DNA of 64,000 bases. Origin: Methanosarcina sp. ERenArc_MAG2. Its GTDB lineage: Archaea; Halobacteriota; Methanosarcinia; Methanosarcinales; Methanosarcinaceae. This document shows positions 19,175-29,021 of the stretch, one piece after another (the first letter of the stretch is position 1; each line of letters opens with the position of its first letter). The notes under the pieces are model-generated. The model made no database searches and was not told where the DNA came from. It was given only the letters and a program-made list of their open reading frames with translations. A program made the translations under genes and the position numbers. The stretch lies in assembly GCA_023955635.1 (NCBI GenBank), contig JAMXHR010000009.1, forward strand, positions 248,001-312,000. Reading direction: 5' to 3'.

Positions 19175-20192
19175 ATGAGCGAATTTACCCTCAAAACAAG
19201 ACTTTTAGCTGCCCTTGAAGGCAAGCCCGTTGACAAAATACCTGTTTGTTCCGTGACCCAGACCGGAATTGTAGAACTCATGGACGAAGTCGGAGCCCCT
19301 GGCCCGAAGCCCATACAAACCCGGAACTCATGGCAAAGCTGGCAATTGCCAACCATGAACTCAGCGGACTCGAAGCTGTAAGGATCCCCTACTGCCTTAC
19401 CGTTCTTGTTGAAGCAATGGGCTGTGAAATCAACATGGGTACGAAGAACAGGCAGCCATCTGTTACTGCTCATCCCTATCCGAAAGACCTCGAAGGGGCA
19501 GCCATCCCCGCAGACCTCCTGCAGAGAGGCAGAATTCCAGTAGTACTCGAAGCTATTAAGATCATCAGGGAAAAAGTAGGTCCTGACGTACCAATTATTG
19601 GTGGTATGGAAGGTCCTATTACAGTCGCTTCAGACCTGATAAGTGTAAAATCTTTCATGAAATGGTCCATTAAAAAAATTGACCTTTTTGAACAGACTCT
19701 GGATCTTGCCACAGAAGCTGCAATTATGTATGCAAATGCAATGGTTGAAGCCGGTGCAGATATCATCTCCGTTGCAGACCCTGTCGCTTCCCCTGACCTC
19801 ATGAGCCCTGACTCCTTCAAGCAGTTCCTCCAGGCAAGGCTGCAGAAGTTCTCCTCCAGCGTGAATTCCGTAACTATCCTCCATATCTGTGGAAACGTGA
19901 ACGCTATCCTCAACTACATGGCAGATTGCGGTTTTGAAGGTCTCAGTGTCGAAGAAAAGATCGGCAGCCCTAAGAAGGCAAAGGAAATCATTGGAGGCAG
20001 AGCAAGATTCGTAGGAAACGTCTCCAGTCCGTTTACCCTCTTACCTGGCCCTATTGACAAAATAAAAGCTGAAGCAAAGGTAGCCCTTGAAGAAGGCGTC
20101 GATGTGCTCGCACCCGGCTGTGGGATTGCACCCATGACCCCCTCGAAAATATCAAAGCCATGGTCGCAGCAAGAGACGAGTTCTACGCATAA
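19175..20192 (+). CDS. mtaA: methylcobamide:coenzyme M methyltransferase MtaA, two single-base frameshifts
   Basis: A uroporphyrinogen-decarboxylase-fold methyltransferase that moves the methyl group from the methylated corrinoid protein MtaC to coenzyme M. The restored protein is 339 residues, the family length. Two missing bases break it: near 19299 (VGAPGPKP should read as VGA-x-WPEAHTNPELMAKL) and in the C-run at 20138-20142 (restoring TPLENIKAMVAARDEFYA). Zinc ligands are visible in ILHICGN and APGCGI. The N-terminus EFTLKTRLLAALEG and overall sequence fit MtaA better than MtbA (methylamine), though I judge this from memory of the families. It is followed by a strong terminator and the RamA-like gene. 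Confidence 0.85.
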
Positions 20193-20225
20193 GAAGGCAC
20201 GAAATTCTTTATTTTTTAAGGGCAC

Positions 20226-20287
20226 ATTCCGGAACTCTAAATCTTTAGAGCTTCCGGATGTCTTCCCGTTTCGTATTTTTTAATTTT
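20226..20287 (+). terminator. hairpin plus T-tract after mtaA
   Basis: A perfect-looking stem ATTCCGGAACTCTAAA / TTTAGAG-C-TTCCGGAT with a two-base loop (20226-20259), followed by a T-rich run (TATTTTTTAATTTTA) to 20287. Confidence 0.65.
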
Positions 20288-20493
20288 ATCCGGAAGGGAC
20301 CTCGAGAATTATAAAATCCGGAGCCAGCCTTAATAGGCTGTCAATTCAGAGGGTCAGTCCAGGAAGATAATTTAATAATTCACAAAAACAGCTTATTCAG
20401 TAGGATACTTATTGAAATTTATTAAATTCAGGAAAATATCTGAAACATCATACTGGTTGAGTAAATCTTAAACTTTTTGGAGGAGGTTAAGGT

Positions 20494-22113
20494 ATGAGAA
20501 CAGGAGTCGCAATTGACCTGGGAACCAGCGGTTTTAGGGCCCAAAAAATTGACCTGGAAACCGGTGATATTAAGAAAACCGTCATAACACTGCGAAATCC
20601 CTTACCTGGAGCAAACGTAATGGACCATCTTGATTTTGCAATCCATTACGGGCTTGACAAGGCCCATGGGCTCTCGGCAACAGCGGTAAAAAATATCCTC
20701 ACCGAACTGGGAGTAAACCCAGCTGAAATGGAAAAGTTTTCAATCTGCGGGAACCCTATCCAGCTTTCCATCTTTCAGGGTATTCCCATAGAAGACCTGG
20801 CATACGCCGGAGAACGTAAAAAACAAAAATATCACATTGAGGAGCAGAATAGAGATGCTCGTATAATATCCATGGCTGAGATAGAGGGGTTCGAAGAAGC
20901 CACTAACTGTAAACTGTTTGTGCCTCCTGCAATTAAGCACGAAGTCGGAGCCGATGCACTTGCCCTTATTGTAAAAGCAGGGATGATCGAAAGTAATGAT
21001 ATTGCAATTGCAACGGACTACGGCACAAATGCAGAAATGGCTCTCAAAGCAAACGGAATTATATATACCGGCTCGGCTGCCGCGGGCCCTGCTCTCGAAG
21101 GGCAGGAAATCGAATATGGGTCAATTGCTTCTCCTCATACGATCTGTGACGTGGAATTTGAGGGAGAAAACCTGCGCTGCTACGTGCTCGACCGGGACAT
21201 GAAGACCACTATGGGAGACCTTGTAAATCCTAAAACAGGAGAAGTGGTGGAAAAGAGGGAAATCACTGCAAAAGGCATCACAGGCACTGGAGTTATCGCC
21301 CTAATAGAAGCAGGAATGAGAAATAAACTGATTGTGCTGCCTAAGATTCAGACTTCGGAAGGCATCATCCACCTCCAGAACGGGATAAAATTTACGAATA
21401 AGGACCTTATAGCAGCCGGAAGAGCTATCGGAGCTATCAGGGCCGGACATATAACCCTCTGTGCAGCCGCAGGCATAGAGATGGAAGATCTCAGGGTCGC
21501 TCACATGTCAGGAGCCGCAGGCACTTATATGGATGCTGCAAAAGCTCACCAGGTAGGGATGATTCCCTATAATGCAAGTTACGTCTCTCAGATAGGAAAT
21601 ACCTCCCTGATCGTTGCCCGGGAAATCCTGCTTTCCGAAGACAGGCTATGGGAATTGCAGGCAATTGCAAAGGAAATACTGGGCACCCATGTAATGTTTG
21701 CAACCTCCGAGGCTTTTAAGGAAGCCTATCTGCTGGAACTTGCTTACTGGAATGAAGGAATGGCTTTCAAGATGCTTCAGAAGTTCCTGAAAAAGAAAAA
21801 ACTCCCCATGATCGGCGAACCATCCCTTATTCTGAAAATCGATCGTAAGGTTGAAAGGGATATTCCTGAACTCGGAGAAGAAGGGCTTGAAGTGCTTGAG
21901 AAGGTCGGGACTTACCTTACAATGGTTATTGAAGACTGTGAAGGCTGCCATAAATGTGTAAAGGTTTGCCCGACCGGTGCCCTAAGAGTGGAAGAAAACG
22001 GGACCGTAAAAATAAGGACCGACTTATGTGACGGGGCAAACTGCCAGCGCTGTCTGCACGCCTGCCCTGATGACAGGTTTAAGTGGGAAAACCTTACAGT
22101 GGCAGGAATCTGA
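20494..22113 (+). CDS. RamA-family corrinoid protein reductive activase
   Basis: 539 residues. The N-terminus has an ASKHA-type nucleotide-binding motif (GVAIDLGTSGFRAQKIDL), with a second phosphate-binding segment around ATDYGTNAEMAL. The C-terminus has two [4Fe-4S] motifs, CEGCHKCVKVCPTGAL and CDGANCQRCLHACP. This matches RamA, which reduces inactive Co(II) corrinoid to Co(I) with ATP in methylamine methanogenesis; homologues act in methanol metabolism. Next to mtaA it most likely serves MtaC. A strong GGAGGAGGTTAAGG sits just before the ATG. The frame is intact. Confidence 0.92.
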   Translation: MRTGVAIDLGTSGFRAQKIDLETGDIKKTVITLRNPLPGANVMDHLDFAIHYGLDKAHGLSATAVKNILTELGVNPAEMEKFSICGNPIQLSIFQGIPIEDLAYAGERKKQKYHIEEQNRDARIISMAEIEGFEEATNCKLFVPPAIKHEVGADALALIVKAGMIESNDIAIATDYGTNAEMALKANGIIYTGSAAAGPALEGQEIEYGSIASPHTICDVEFEGENLRCYVLDRDMKTTMGDLVNPKTGEVVEKREITAKGITGTGVIALIEAGMRNKLIVLPKIQTSEGIIHLQNGIKFTNKDLIAAGRAIGAIRAGHITLCAAAGIEMEDLRVAHMSGAAGTYMDAAKAHQVGMIPYNASYVSQIGNTSLIVAREILLSEDRLWELQAIAKEILGTHVMFATSEAFKEAYLLELAYWNEGMAFKMLQKFLKKKKLPMIGEPSLILKIDRKVERDIPELGEEGLEVLEKVGTYLTMVIEDCEGCHKCVKVCPTGALRVEENGTVKIRTDLCDGANCQRCLHACPDDRFKWENLTVAGI

Positions 22114-22938
22114 AAGAAAGCAGAGAAATTTTAATGACAAGAGTGGACAGCCCGTAAACTGAAGTTTGCGGACTTTCTGCTTCACGTTCCCGAGTGCAAT
22201 TCAGAATTGAGAATATTCCTTACTTCCCAAAGATAAAGGTTCCAATCAGGTATGATCCTTAGTAAATTTCCTGATAATATTGCAACTATTGTGTTTGCAT
22301 CGTATTTTACACATTTTAATTTTCGTTAATTTAATTTTCATAGTTCTGGTTCTCTTTTTTGGTTTTCTGAGCTCATGCTAGGGTATTAATATGCCTCCAG
22401 ATGAAGCTTTTCCTTTTCAACACTTTATACCAAGTTACAATGTTTGGTCCAGATTTACGGTATTATGAACAATTAAGTATTTTGGTTTCCGGTATTGTGA
22501 CGAAATTTGTATATATACCAAATAATTTTTGAGTAATACCAAATTTTGGTTAATACACAGGATAATAAGCAAAACAGAGCAGACTTGAATAAATGAGATG
22601 AAAATACGTATGGCAGTAAAAAATGATATCTATTGGTAAATAAAGCCTGATAGTGCCTCAAAATCCGCTCTAAACTTGGGGAGTTTTCGAACATATGAAA
22701 GTTGTACCACAGAATAATTTTGATATATACCAAAAAATCCTGATGAAAATAATAAATATGACAAAAAAGCCATCAAAAAAGTTTTTATATATACCAAATT
22801 AGGGATAAAGGGATATATTATGAGAATAAAGAAGTTAAAGTTTAAATTTCTCCGGGTTAGAAAAATCGCGGAGATTTAAGATTCCTATCTAAAGATAGAA
22901 AAAACAATAAGTAAAAATGGAAGAGAAAGAGGACAAAA
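22114..22938. other. long AT-rich regulatory region upstream of cobW1
   Basis: No gene recognised; an 86-codon minus-strand frame at 22473-22733 looks like chance. The region carries at least four copies of a TATACCAAA-type motif, listed separately. Confidence 0.5.
22510..22800 (+). promoter_or_regulatory. repeated TATACCAAA motifs and TATA box upstream of cobW1
   Basis: TATATACCAAAT occurs at 22510-22523, AATACCAAATTTTGGT at 22535-22550 (ACCAAA-T-TTTGGT is a 13-bp palindrome), ATATATACCAAA at 22723-22734 and TATATATACCAAATT at 22786-22800. The last follows GTTTT and could itself be the TATA element, giving a leader of about 115 nt. Repetition in one intergenic region suggests operator sites. 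The binding protein is unknown; an Msr regulator is one possibility. Confidence 0.45.
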
Positions 22939-24087
22939 ATGGACGTAGTTATTGTTGGTGGCTTTTTAGGAAGCGGGAAGACCACAACTGTCATTAATAT
23001 GGGTAAATACCTGGCAGAAAAGGGAAAAAAGGTCGCAATCATTGTTAATGAAATCGGAGAAATAGGTATCGATGGGGATGTAGTAAAGAAATTCGGATTC
23101 GATACGAAAGAGATTACAAACGGGTGTATATGTTGTACTCTGAAAGTGGGATTAAAGACAGCAGTCAGTACTCTTATGAGGGAATATGAGCCTGACATTC
23201 TGATGGTGGAACCCACAGGCATTGCTTTTCCGAATTCCATTAATAACGAATTCAAATTAATGAACCTTGGTGAGGAAGTTAAAGTTGCCCCTCTGGTAAC
23301 TCTGATAGATGGGAGCTGTTTCAAACACCTGATGAAAGAGGTAAAGGATTTTGCCATTAGGCAAATCATAGATGCTGAAATCCTGGGAATAAACAAGGTA
23401 GACCTTATAGACACGCTTCAGATCCCTATTCTTGAAGTTTCAGTCCAGCAACTCAATCCAACGGCCAAAGTTGTCTTACTTTCAGGGAAAGATACAGGCG
23501 AAAGGTTTGAAAGCTTCATGCAATTAGTTCTTCCTGGTATCCTGGAAGTCCCGAAAAAAGATCAGGCAACAGAAGAAAAGACCGAGATTCCGGAACCGGA
23601 ATTCGAATCTTCGATTGTCGCATCTCGAGTTGGCAGCTATGCCGCAGAATTTTCGATCGAAAATGGAGAAGCCGTAAGCAAGGAGACTTCCAGGAAAATT
23701 GTAACTCAAGTAATGAGCAAAATAAAAGAAAAGGCTCTCGAACTAAACCCCGAATTTTTAGGGCATATTAAACTTTTTCTGGATAATGGGTCTGAAACTG
23801 TGAAACAGAGCACTACTATTTATTATGAAGAGCCTCAGGAAGATATTTTCAAATCAAATGAGGCAGCTGCCCAGACATTTAAAGTTCTTTCAGCGGTCTC
23901 AAATGTCGAGAAGGAAGCAATTAAAATTGCAGTTAACAGCTCGGTGCAGGAAGTTTTTGAAAGCATGGGGATAGAAGTACATCAGGTCAAACACAGCCAT
24001 ACTCATGATCATGATCACGAACATCATCATGATCATGATGAAAACAATGGCCATCACAAGTATGACACCATCATGCACACGAAATAA
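22939..24087 (+). CDS. CobW-type G3E GTPase with histidine-rich tail (copy 1)
   Basis: 382 residues. Walker A GGFLGSGKTTT lies at residues 7-17, followed by NEIGEIGIDGD, the metal-binding GCICC motif, EPTGIAFP (Walker B region) and the guanine-specificity NKVD. A CobW C-terminal domain ends in a His/Asp tail (HTHDHDHEHHHDHDE) typical of a metallochaperone. G3E GTPases deliver metals such as Zn, Co or Ni to target enzymes. Its place between ramA-like and mtaCB suggests it serves zinc- or corrinoid-dependent methyltransferases (inference). A near-duplicate follows at 24731 and a dead third copy at about 26570. Confidence 0.9.
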   Translation: MDVVIVGGFLGSGKTTTVINMGKYLAEKGKKVAIIVNEIGEIGIDGDVVKKFGFDTKEITNGCICCTLKVGLKTAVSTLMREYEPDILMVEPTGIAFPNSINNEFKLMNLGEEVKVAPLVTLIDGSCFKHLMKEVKDFAIRQIIDAEILGINKVDLIDTLQIPILEVSVQQLNPTAKVVLLSGKDTGERFESFMQLVLPGILEVPKKDQATEEKTEIPEPEFESSIVASRVGSYAAEFSIENGEAVSKETSRKIVTQVMSKIKEKALELNPEFLGHIKLFLDNGSETVKQSTTIYYEEPQEDIFKSNEAAAQTFKVLSAVSNVEKEAIKIAVNSSVQEVFESMGIEVHQVKHSHTHDHDHEHHHDHDENNGHHKYDTIMHTK

Positions 24088-24730
24088 GAGAGTGTCAGAG
24101 GTTGTGTGAGTATCAAAGGTCGCATAGAGTGAAATAAAAACAGCTGGCACAAGGGGATACTTCTCGACATCTCATTTCCGAAAAACGGCATTTCTCCAGA
24201 GTTTCTGCAAGACTTCATAAAATAGTGCCAGCATGGATTCCAACTCAATGACTTATAGGCTTTCCAGTTATGTGAAACCCGATATATTTTAATTTTCTTT
24301 AACCTCCAAAAACAGCAGGTGGTTTCTGTGCTCAGGTCCCTCCAGACCTTTGACCTCGAACCACCATACCTCCTTAAGATTAGGGAGTAAAGTTATGATA
24401 TGCTCAGATACTTTGATGTTCTGCGATTTTCGGTGCTAATACAAGCATATCGAATACCTGTCGCTATATGCTTTCAACCGAAAGCTGTTTTTAACAACAT
24501 TTTTGATCACTTGTAGAGTTCATGCTAAATCTGTGACTTATTAACCTGGGATGGATATCACTTTCTTTCATCTTCAAACAGTTTTGAGAGGGAACAGTTT
24601 AGAGATAGAGAAATATATTTTAAGAATAGAGAAGTTGACAGTTATATCCCTGAGCTAAAGGCAGAGTCTTATACTAATTTTTTAAAAATCAAAACGAGAG
24701 GGACAGTAAACAGAAAACGGAGGAAAAAAA
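24088..24730. other. intergenic region between the two CobW genes
   Basis: No gene recognised. TTAGAGATAGAGAAATATATTTTAAG near 24600 may contain the promoter of copy 2. Confidence 0.35.
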
Positions 24731-25887
24731 GTGGAAGTTATTGTTGTCGGAGGTTTCCTGGGAAGCGGGAAAACCACCACTATTATTAATATGGGCAAAT
24801 ATCTGGCAGAAAAAGGAAAAAAGTTGCCATTATCGTGAACGAGATCGGGGAAGTAGGGATCGACGGAGACGTGATAAAGAGGTTCGGGTTCGATACCAAA
24901 GAAATCACAAGCGGATGCATCTGCTGCTCCCTGAAAGTAGGGTTAAGAACGACAGTAACCCTCCTTGCAAAAGAATACAATCCCGATATTCTTATGATCG
25001 AGCCCACAGGCATTGCCTTCCCTCACTTGATCAGGGACGAAGTCGAGCTCATGAACCTTGGAGAACAGGTAAAAATGGCTCCCCTTGTAACCCTGATTGA
25101 CGGCAGTCGTTTCAAGCCCCTGATGAAAGAGGTGAAAGAATTTGCTATGCGGCAGATCATAGATGCGGAAATCCTGGGGATAAACAAGGTAGACCTGGTC
25201 GAACCTATCCGGATTCCCATTCTTGAAGCATCTGTTCAGCAACTTAATCCGAAAGCTAGAATAGTCTTGCTTTCAGGGAAGGACACGGGAGAAAGATTCG
25301 AAAGTTTCATGCGAATGGTGCTCCCGGAAATGGAGGAAATACCTGAAAAAGCCCCGGAAGTTGCAATCGTAGAAAAACCTGAATCCTCTGCTCCGCAGGA
25401 AACCGAAAATTCAATCGACGCCTCAGGGGTGGGCAGTTATTCTGCAGAATTTGCGGTTGAAAACGGAAACCTTAGCACTGGAGCTACCAGGGAATTAACA
25501 ACCGAGTTAATGAACACAATAAAGGCGAAGGTGTTGAAGCTAAATCCTGAATTCGTAGGACATATCAAGCTTTTCCTGGATAATGGGTCAGAAACCGTGA
25601 AACAGAGCGTTACTATATATTATGAAGAACCTCAGGAAGATATAATCAAATCAGAGGAAGGAGCTGTCGCGAAACTCAAGATCCTTTCAGCAGTCTCAAA
25701 CGTTGAGAAGGGAGGACTTAAGGAAGCTGTAAACAGTTCGGTTCAGGAAGTTTTTGAGAGAAAGAAAATAGAAGTAAATAAAACCGAACAGGGCCATGAT
25801 CACGAACATGGGCATCACGAACATAACGGGCATAAGGATCAAGTGCACGTACAAAGGATTTCGAATATTAAAGGCAGGAAAGACTAA
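24731..25887 (+). CDS. CobW-type G3E GTPase (copy 2), single-base frameshift
   Basis: Starts with GTG at 24731 behind a clear GGAGG. The first 30 residues (EVIVVGGFLGSGKTTTIINM) are in one frame. One A is missing from the A6 run at about 24817-24822, after which the frame continues VAIIVNEIGEVGIDGDVIK. The restored protein is 385 residues and closely similar to copy 1, including GCICC, EPTGIAFP and NKVD. Its C-terminal tail is shorter but still His-rich (HDHEHGHHEHNGH). The homopolymer position argues for a sequencing deletion. A strong terminator follows. Confidence 0.87.
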
Positions 25888-25894
25888 GAATATA

Positions 25895-25934
25895 GGTGAG
25901 GAAAACATTTGATTTTTCCTCACCAGCTTTTTTA
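25895..25934 (+). terminator. bidirectional hairpin terminator after cobW2
   Basis: Perfect stem GGTGAGGAAAA (25895-25905) and TTTTCCTCACC (25914-25924) with an 8-nt loop, then AGCTTTTTT. The A/T-rich inner stem could serve either strand. Confidence 0.7.
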
Positions 25935-26115
25935 ATTGATCTTCATGGAGCGGTCTATATCGGTCTATACAATACTGAGCCAGTTCATTGTCCCATGCCA
26001 GGGCGCTTGGATCAAAGCTCATTATCTTCCTGTGGTCGAATTCCCCTTTGTTCCAAAGAGTTTTAACATCATTAAAGTGTCCGCAACCATAAAAGAAGAA
26101 GACCTTATTTTGCCG
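25915..26115 (-). pseudogene. C-terminal remnant of an Msr-family regulator
   Basis: The minus strand reads LWNKGEFDHRKIMSFDPSAL followed by AWDNELAQYCIDRY. This matches the C-terminal hallmark of the three intact Msr proteins here (FDKKGKFDHQRLMSFDESAL, then a W-x-x-EL segment). No start or helix-turn-helix part is visible upstream, and the frame is broken by stops further 5'. It is therefore a truncated fourth copy. Some downstream sequence overlaps the terminator. Confidence 0.5.
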
Positions 26116-26569
26116 GAATAAATATAAAGCGATACTTTGTTTTGGCCGCCCTTTATTATTTGGTTGATGTTCTTTTTTAGAATACTCTTTGTGACATTTC
26201 CAAGCCTTTTATTCTGCAATTCGGTTATTATAGCAAACCTGTTTTAACACCTGAATACGAAATAATTCCTACGCTGAAAACTTAACCATAAAAACATCAA
26301 CCGTGTACTGGTAGACGACCAATCTTGTTATTTTTTATAATATTTGAGTTAAACAGTTTGCTCCATACACACCAGTAATTTTTTAACCATATTATATCTT
26401 AAACCGACAATCGTATCCGTGGGACATTAAGATACTTGTTGTATGGAGTCAATAACTATAGAGGACGTGGTGGCATCCACCAAGCTGGCTCCGGTAGCGC
26501 CAAAAATTTGGAAAATAAATAGCTGGAAACTATTTTTGATTATTTTGGGATAGTATCAATCAACTAATG
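26116..26569. other. intergenic region with a dispersed repeat
   Basis: No gene. TGGCTCCGGTAGCGCCAAAAAT (26487-26508) recurs inverted, with one mismatch, at 42479-42500; the similarity extends over about 45 nt, including a TTCCAGCT segment, so it is a diverged dispersed element. Confidence 0.45.
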
Positions 26570-27136
26570 GCGGATTACCTGGCGAGATAGGAGAAATCAG
26601 GATTGTTAGAGACATCATCTTCCAGAGAAGGGTGAATACCAGAGAAATGATCTGCGGCTGCAGCTGTTGTACTCTGAGGATCAGCCTGGAATATACCCTG
26701 AGAAACTTTATAGCTCTTACAAGTCCGACACTATTATAATAGAGCCTACGGGAATAGCTTTCCCAGGACAGATAAAAAGAAACATTGAGAACATAGGCCT
26801 GCCTGGAACAACCTTCGTCCCAAGAGTGAATCTTGTGGATGCCGGACGCCTGGACCCTGCTGCCTGAGAGCTGCCGAATTTTATGAAAACCCAGGTCGGA
26901 GATGCTGAAATTCTCGGCATCAACAAGGTTGACCTTGCAGATTCTGAAAAGCTTCCGGAAATCTGCCTGCTCCTGAGAGGATTAAATATACCTTAAAAGA
27001 GAAAGGAAGGCTCAATCCAGATTAAAGGTACTTTCTGCGGTAACGTCCGTGCCCAGAGACGAACTTTTTAAAGCTGTGAATGAGGCAATAAGCAGACTTC
27101 TGGAAGAGAAAGGCAACCCTTTTTCAATAAAGTAGA
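26570..27136 (+). pseudogene. decayed third CobW-type GTPase
   Basis: The sequence begins inside the gene: GEIGEIRIVRDIIFQRRVNT, then ICGCSCCTLRISLEYTLRNF with the metal-binding CxCC region. After a frameshift come KSDTIIIEPTGIAFPGQIK and NLVDAGRLDPAA, a stop, then GDAEILGINKVDLADSEKLP, a large deletion and finally LKVLSAVTSVPRDELFKAVN to the TAG at about 27136. The Walker A part is missing. Unlike the single-base breaks elsewhere, this copy has several stops, deletions and a lost 5' end, so it is a genuine pseudogene. Confidence 0.8.
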
Positions 27137-28230
27137 AAGAAGCCGGCCAGGCTATAGCCAGGCAACGATCGTTTCTTAAGTCGGAACACTTCAGAAGGAA
27201 GAATATTTCCGGTTCAGGACAGTCATTACCGGGTATACAAAAACCTTATATACCATAAAAATGTCATCGACCCTTGCCCGAAAGAGGAAGAAACTGGCTT
27301 CGGGTTGGCAGCAGAATTCCAGACAGTTATCGAAAAGCTTGCTTTGGAATAAATTAAAAACAGAGGCGTGATAACCTGCCAGGGAAACAGTTTGACTCTA
27401 TTTAAAAAAAGATGGAAAAACGGCAAAAAATTAAATTTAAATGAACTCAGAAATAATTAAAAAACCTGAGTTTTGGAACTCTTACCTTTTTCCATAAATA
27501 AATAGAAATTCAGGAAGTCCTGGAAGAAACTGAATCGGATATTCACCTTACTTGTGCGCTTTCAAAAAAGTATCTTGGTAACCGTATTTTCCTGCCCAAA
27601 ATATCCAGAGAAAAACAAATCCACTTGATAACCTCCATCGCTCAATATAAAAACCTTCATACCTTCACTCTCTGCAACTAAAAACATCCCTGAAAAGGGA
27701 TAATTGCCCTATAAATTTTGACCCCATTGTTTAAATTAAGGGGGACAAAAAAACACTTCTTTTTTATAAAATCATTTGCAGAGAAAATTGAGAAGAGAAT
27801 TATAAAATTATAGCAATGCAAAAATTAGCATGGGTGAAGGTATATGCAATTAAATCTAACTGTGATCTGCAAGTGCATTCCCGAATACCAAAGGGAATAT
27901 ACCGATCATAAGTAACTGGAAATAAAGGCCCTTTGAAGCCAGGAAACGGAATATAACGAGTTTCCTGTCACAATAACTCAAAAACCCCCTTAAAAGAGTT
28001 TGAAAAACGATAAAAGGGCCAATATTAAGCCTATTGACTGACAAGCACGTCACCATAAGGTTATCCAGACCCCCACAATGGAAGGAATTCGATCTGGAGG
28101 TTTTCGAATTCATTGACATTGTATTCAAGAAGTGTCAGGCAAAAAAAGCATGAAAACTTCAGGGAGATGCAACTTGTAGGGTCAACGATCTGAGCAATCC
28201 GAGATCCTTTTACTAAATGGAGGTTAAAAT
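27137..28230. other. degenerate region and long leader of mtaCB
   Basis: Two coding-like fragments without starts appear: one near 27220-27350 (VIDPCPKEEETGFGLAAEFQ) and one at about 27505-27680 (SDIHLTCALSKKYLGNRIFL). I recognise neither. TTTTTATAAA at 27761-27770 could be the mtaCB TATA box, implying a leader of over 400 nt; long leaders are known for Methanosarcina mtaCB genes. GGAGGT at 28219-28224 is the mtaC ribosome binding site. Confidence 0.45.
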
Positions 28231-29007
28231 ATGTTGGATTTGAAACTGGAAGACATCGACGGCATATTAGTACGCTACAACGTCGCCCTCGAAAAGGAAA
28301 TGACCCCTGACGAAGCTGCAGAAGAGCTTTATCCTAAGGATGAACTCATCTACCCGGTTGCAAAAGCAATTTATGAGGGAGAAGAAGATGACGTGGTTGA
28401 CGCACTCCAAGCCGCAATCGATGCAGGCAAGAAGCCAATCGACCTTATAGATGATGCCCTGATGGTAGGGATGGGAGTTGTAACCCAGCTTTATGATGAA
28501 GGTATCATTTTCCTGCCAAACGTTATGATGTCCGCTGATGCTATGCTGAATGGTATCGAATACTGCAAGAGTAAGACAACAGATGTTCCTGAATCAAAGG
28601 GGAAAGTTGTCTGCCATGTTGCAGAAGGCGACGTCCATGACATCGGAAAGAATATTGTTGCTGCCCTCCTGAGAGCAGCCGGCTACGATGTAATTGACCT
28701 TGGAAGAGATGTCCCTGTAGACGAAGTTATCCAGGCAGTTACAAAAGAGAAGCCCATACTGCTTACAGGTACTGCTCTCATGACCACCACCATGTATGCA
28801 TTCAAGGAAATTAATGACAAACTCCTTGAGAAGGGAATAAAGGTTCCATTCGCATGCGGTGGCGGTGCTGTTAACCAGGACTTCGTGTCACAGTATGACC
28901 TTGGAGTCTATGGTGAAGAAGCTGCAGATGCCCCAAAGATTGCTGATGCGATCGTTGCAGGTACTACTGATATCGCAGCATTAAGAGAGGAATTCCACAA
29001 GCATTAA
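28231..29007 (+). CDS. mtaC: methanol-specific corrinoid protein MtaC
   Basis: 258 residues. A four-helix cap domain (about residues 1-120) precedes the B12-binding Rossmann domain. The axial cobalt ligand is His136 in EGDVHDIGKN, the same number as in the characterised M. barkeri protein. The GTALMTTTMYAF and FACGGGAVN segments line the nucleotide loop. MtaC accepts the methyl group from methanol via MtaB and passes it to MtaA. It has a strong ribosome binding site and is directly followed by mtaB in the standard mtaCB order. The frame is intact. Confidence 0.97.
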   Translation: MLDLKLEDIDGILVRYNVALEKEMTPDEAAEELYPKDELIYPVAKAIYEGEEDDVVDALQAAIDAGKKPIDLIDDALMVGMGVVTQLYDEGIIFLPNVMMSADAMLNGIEYCKSKTTDVPESKGKVVCHVAEGDVHDIGKNIVAALLRAAGYDVIDLGRDVPVDEVIQAVTKEKPILLTGTALMTTTMYAFKEINDKLLEKGIKVPFACGGGAVNQDFVSQYDLGVYGEEAADAPKIADAIVAGTTDIAALREEFHKH

Positions 29008-29021
29008 TGGGAGGGAGCAAA

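Noticed and set aside
22473..22733. 86-residue minus-strand frame upstream of cobW1
   Set aside because: It overlaps the repeated regulatory motifs and has no coding character.
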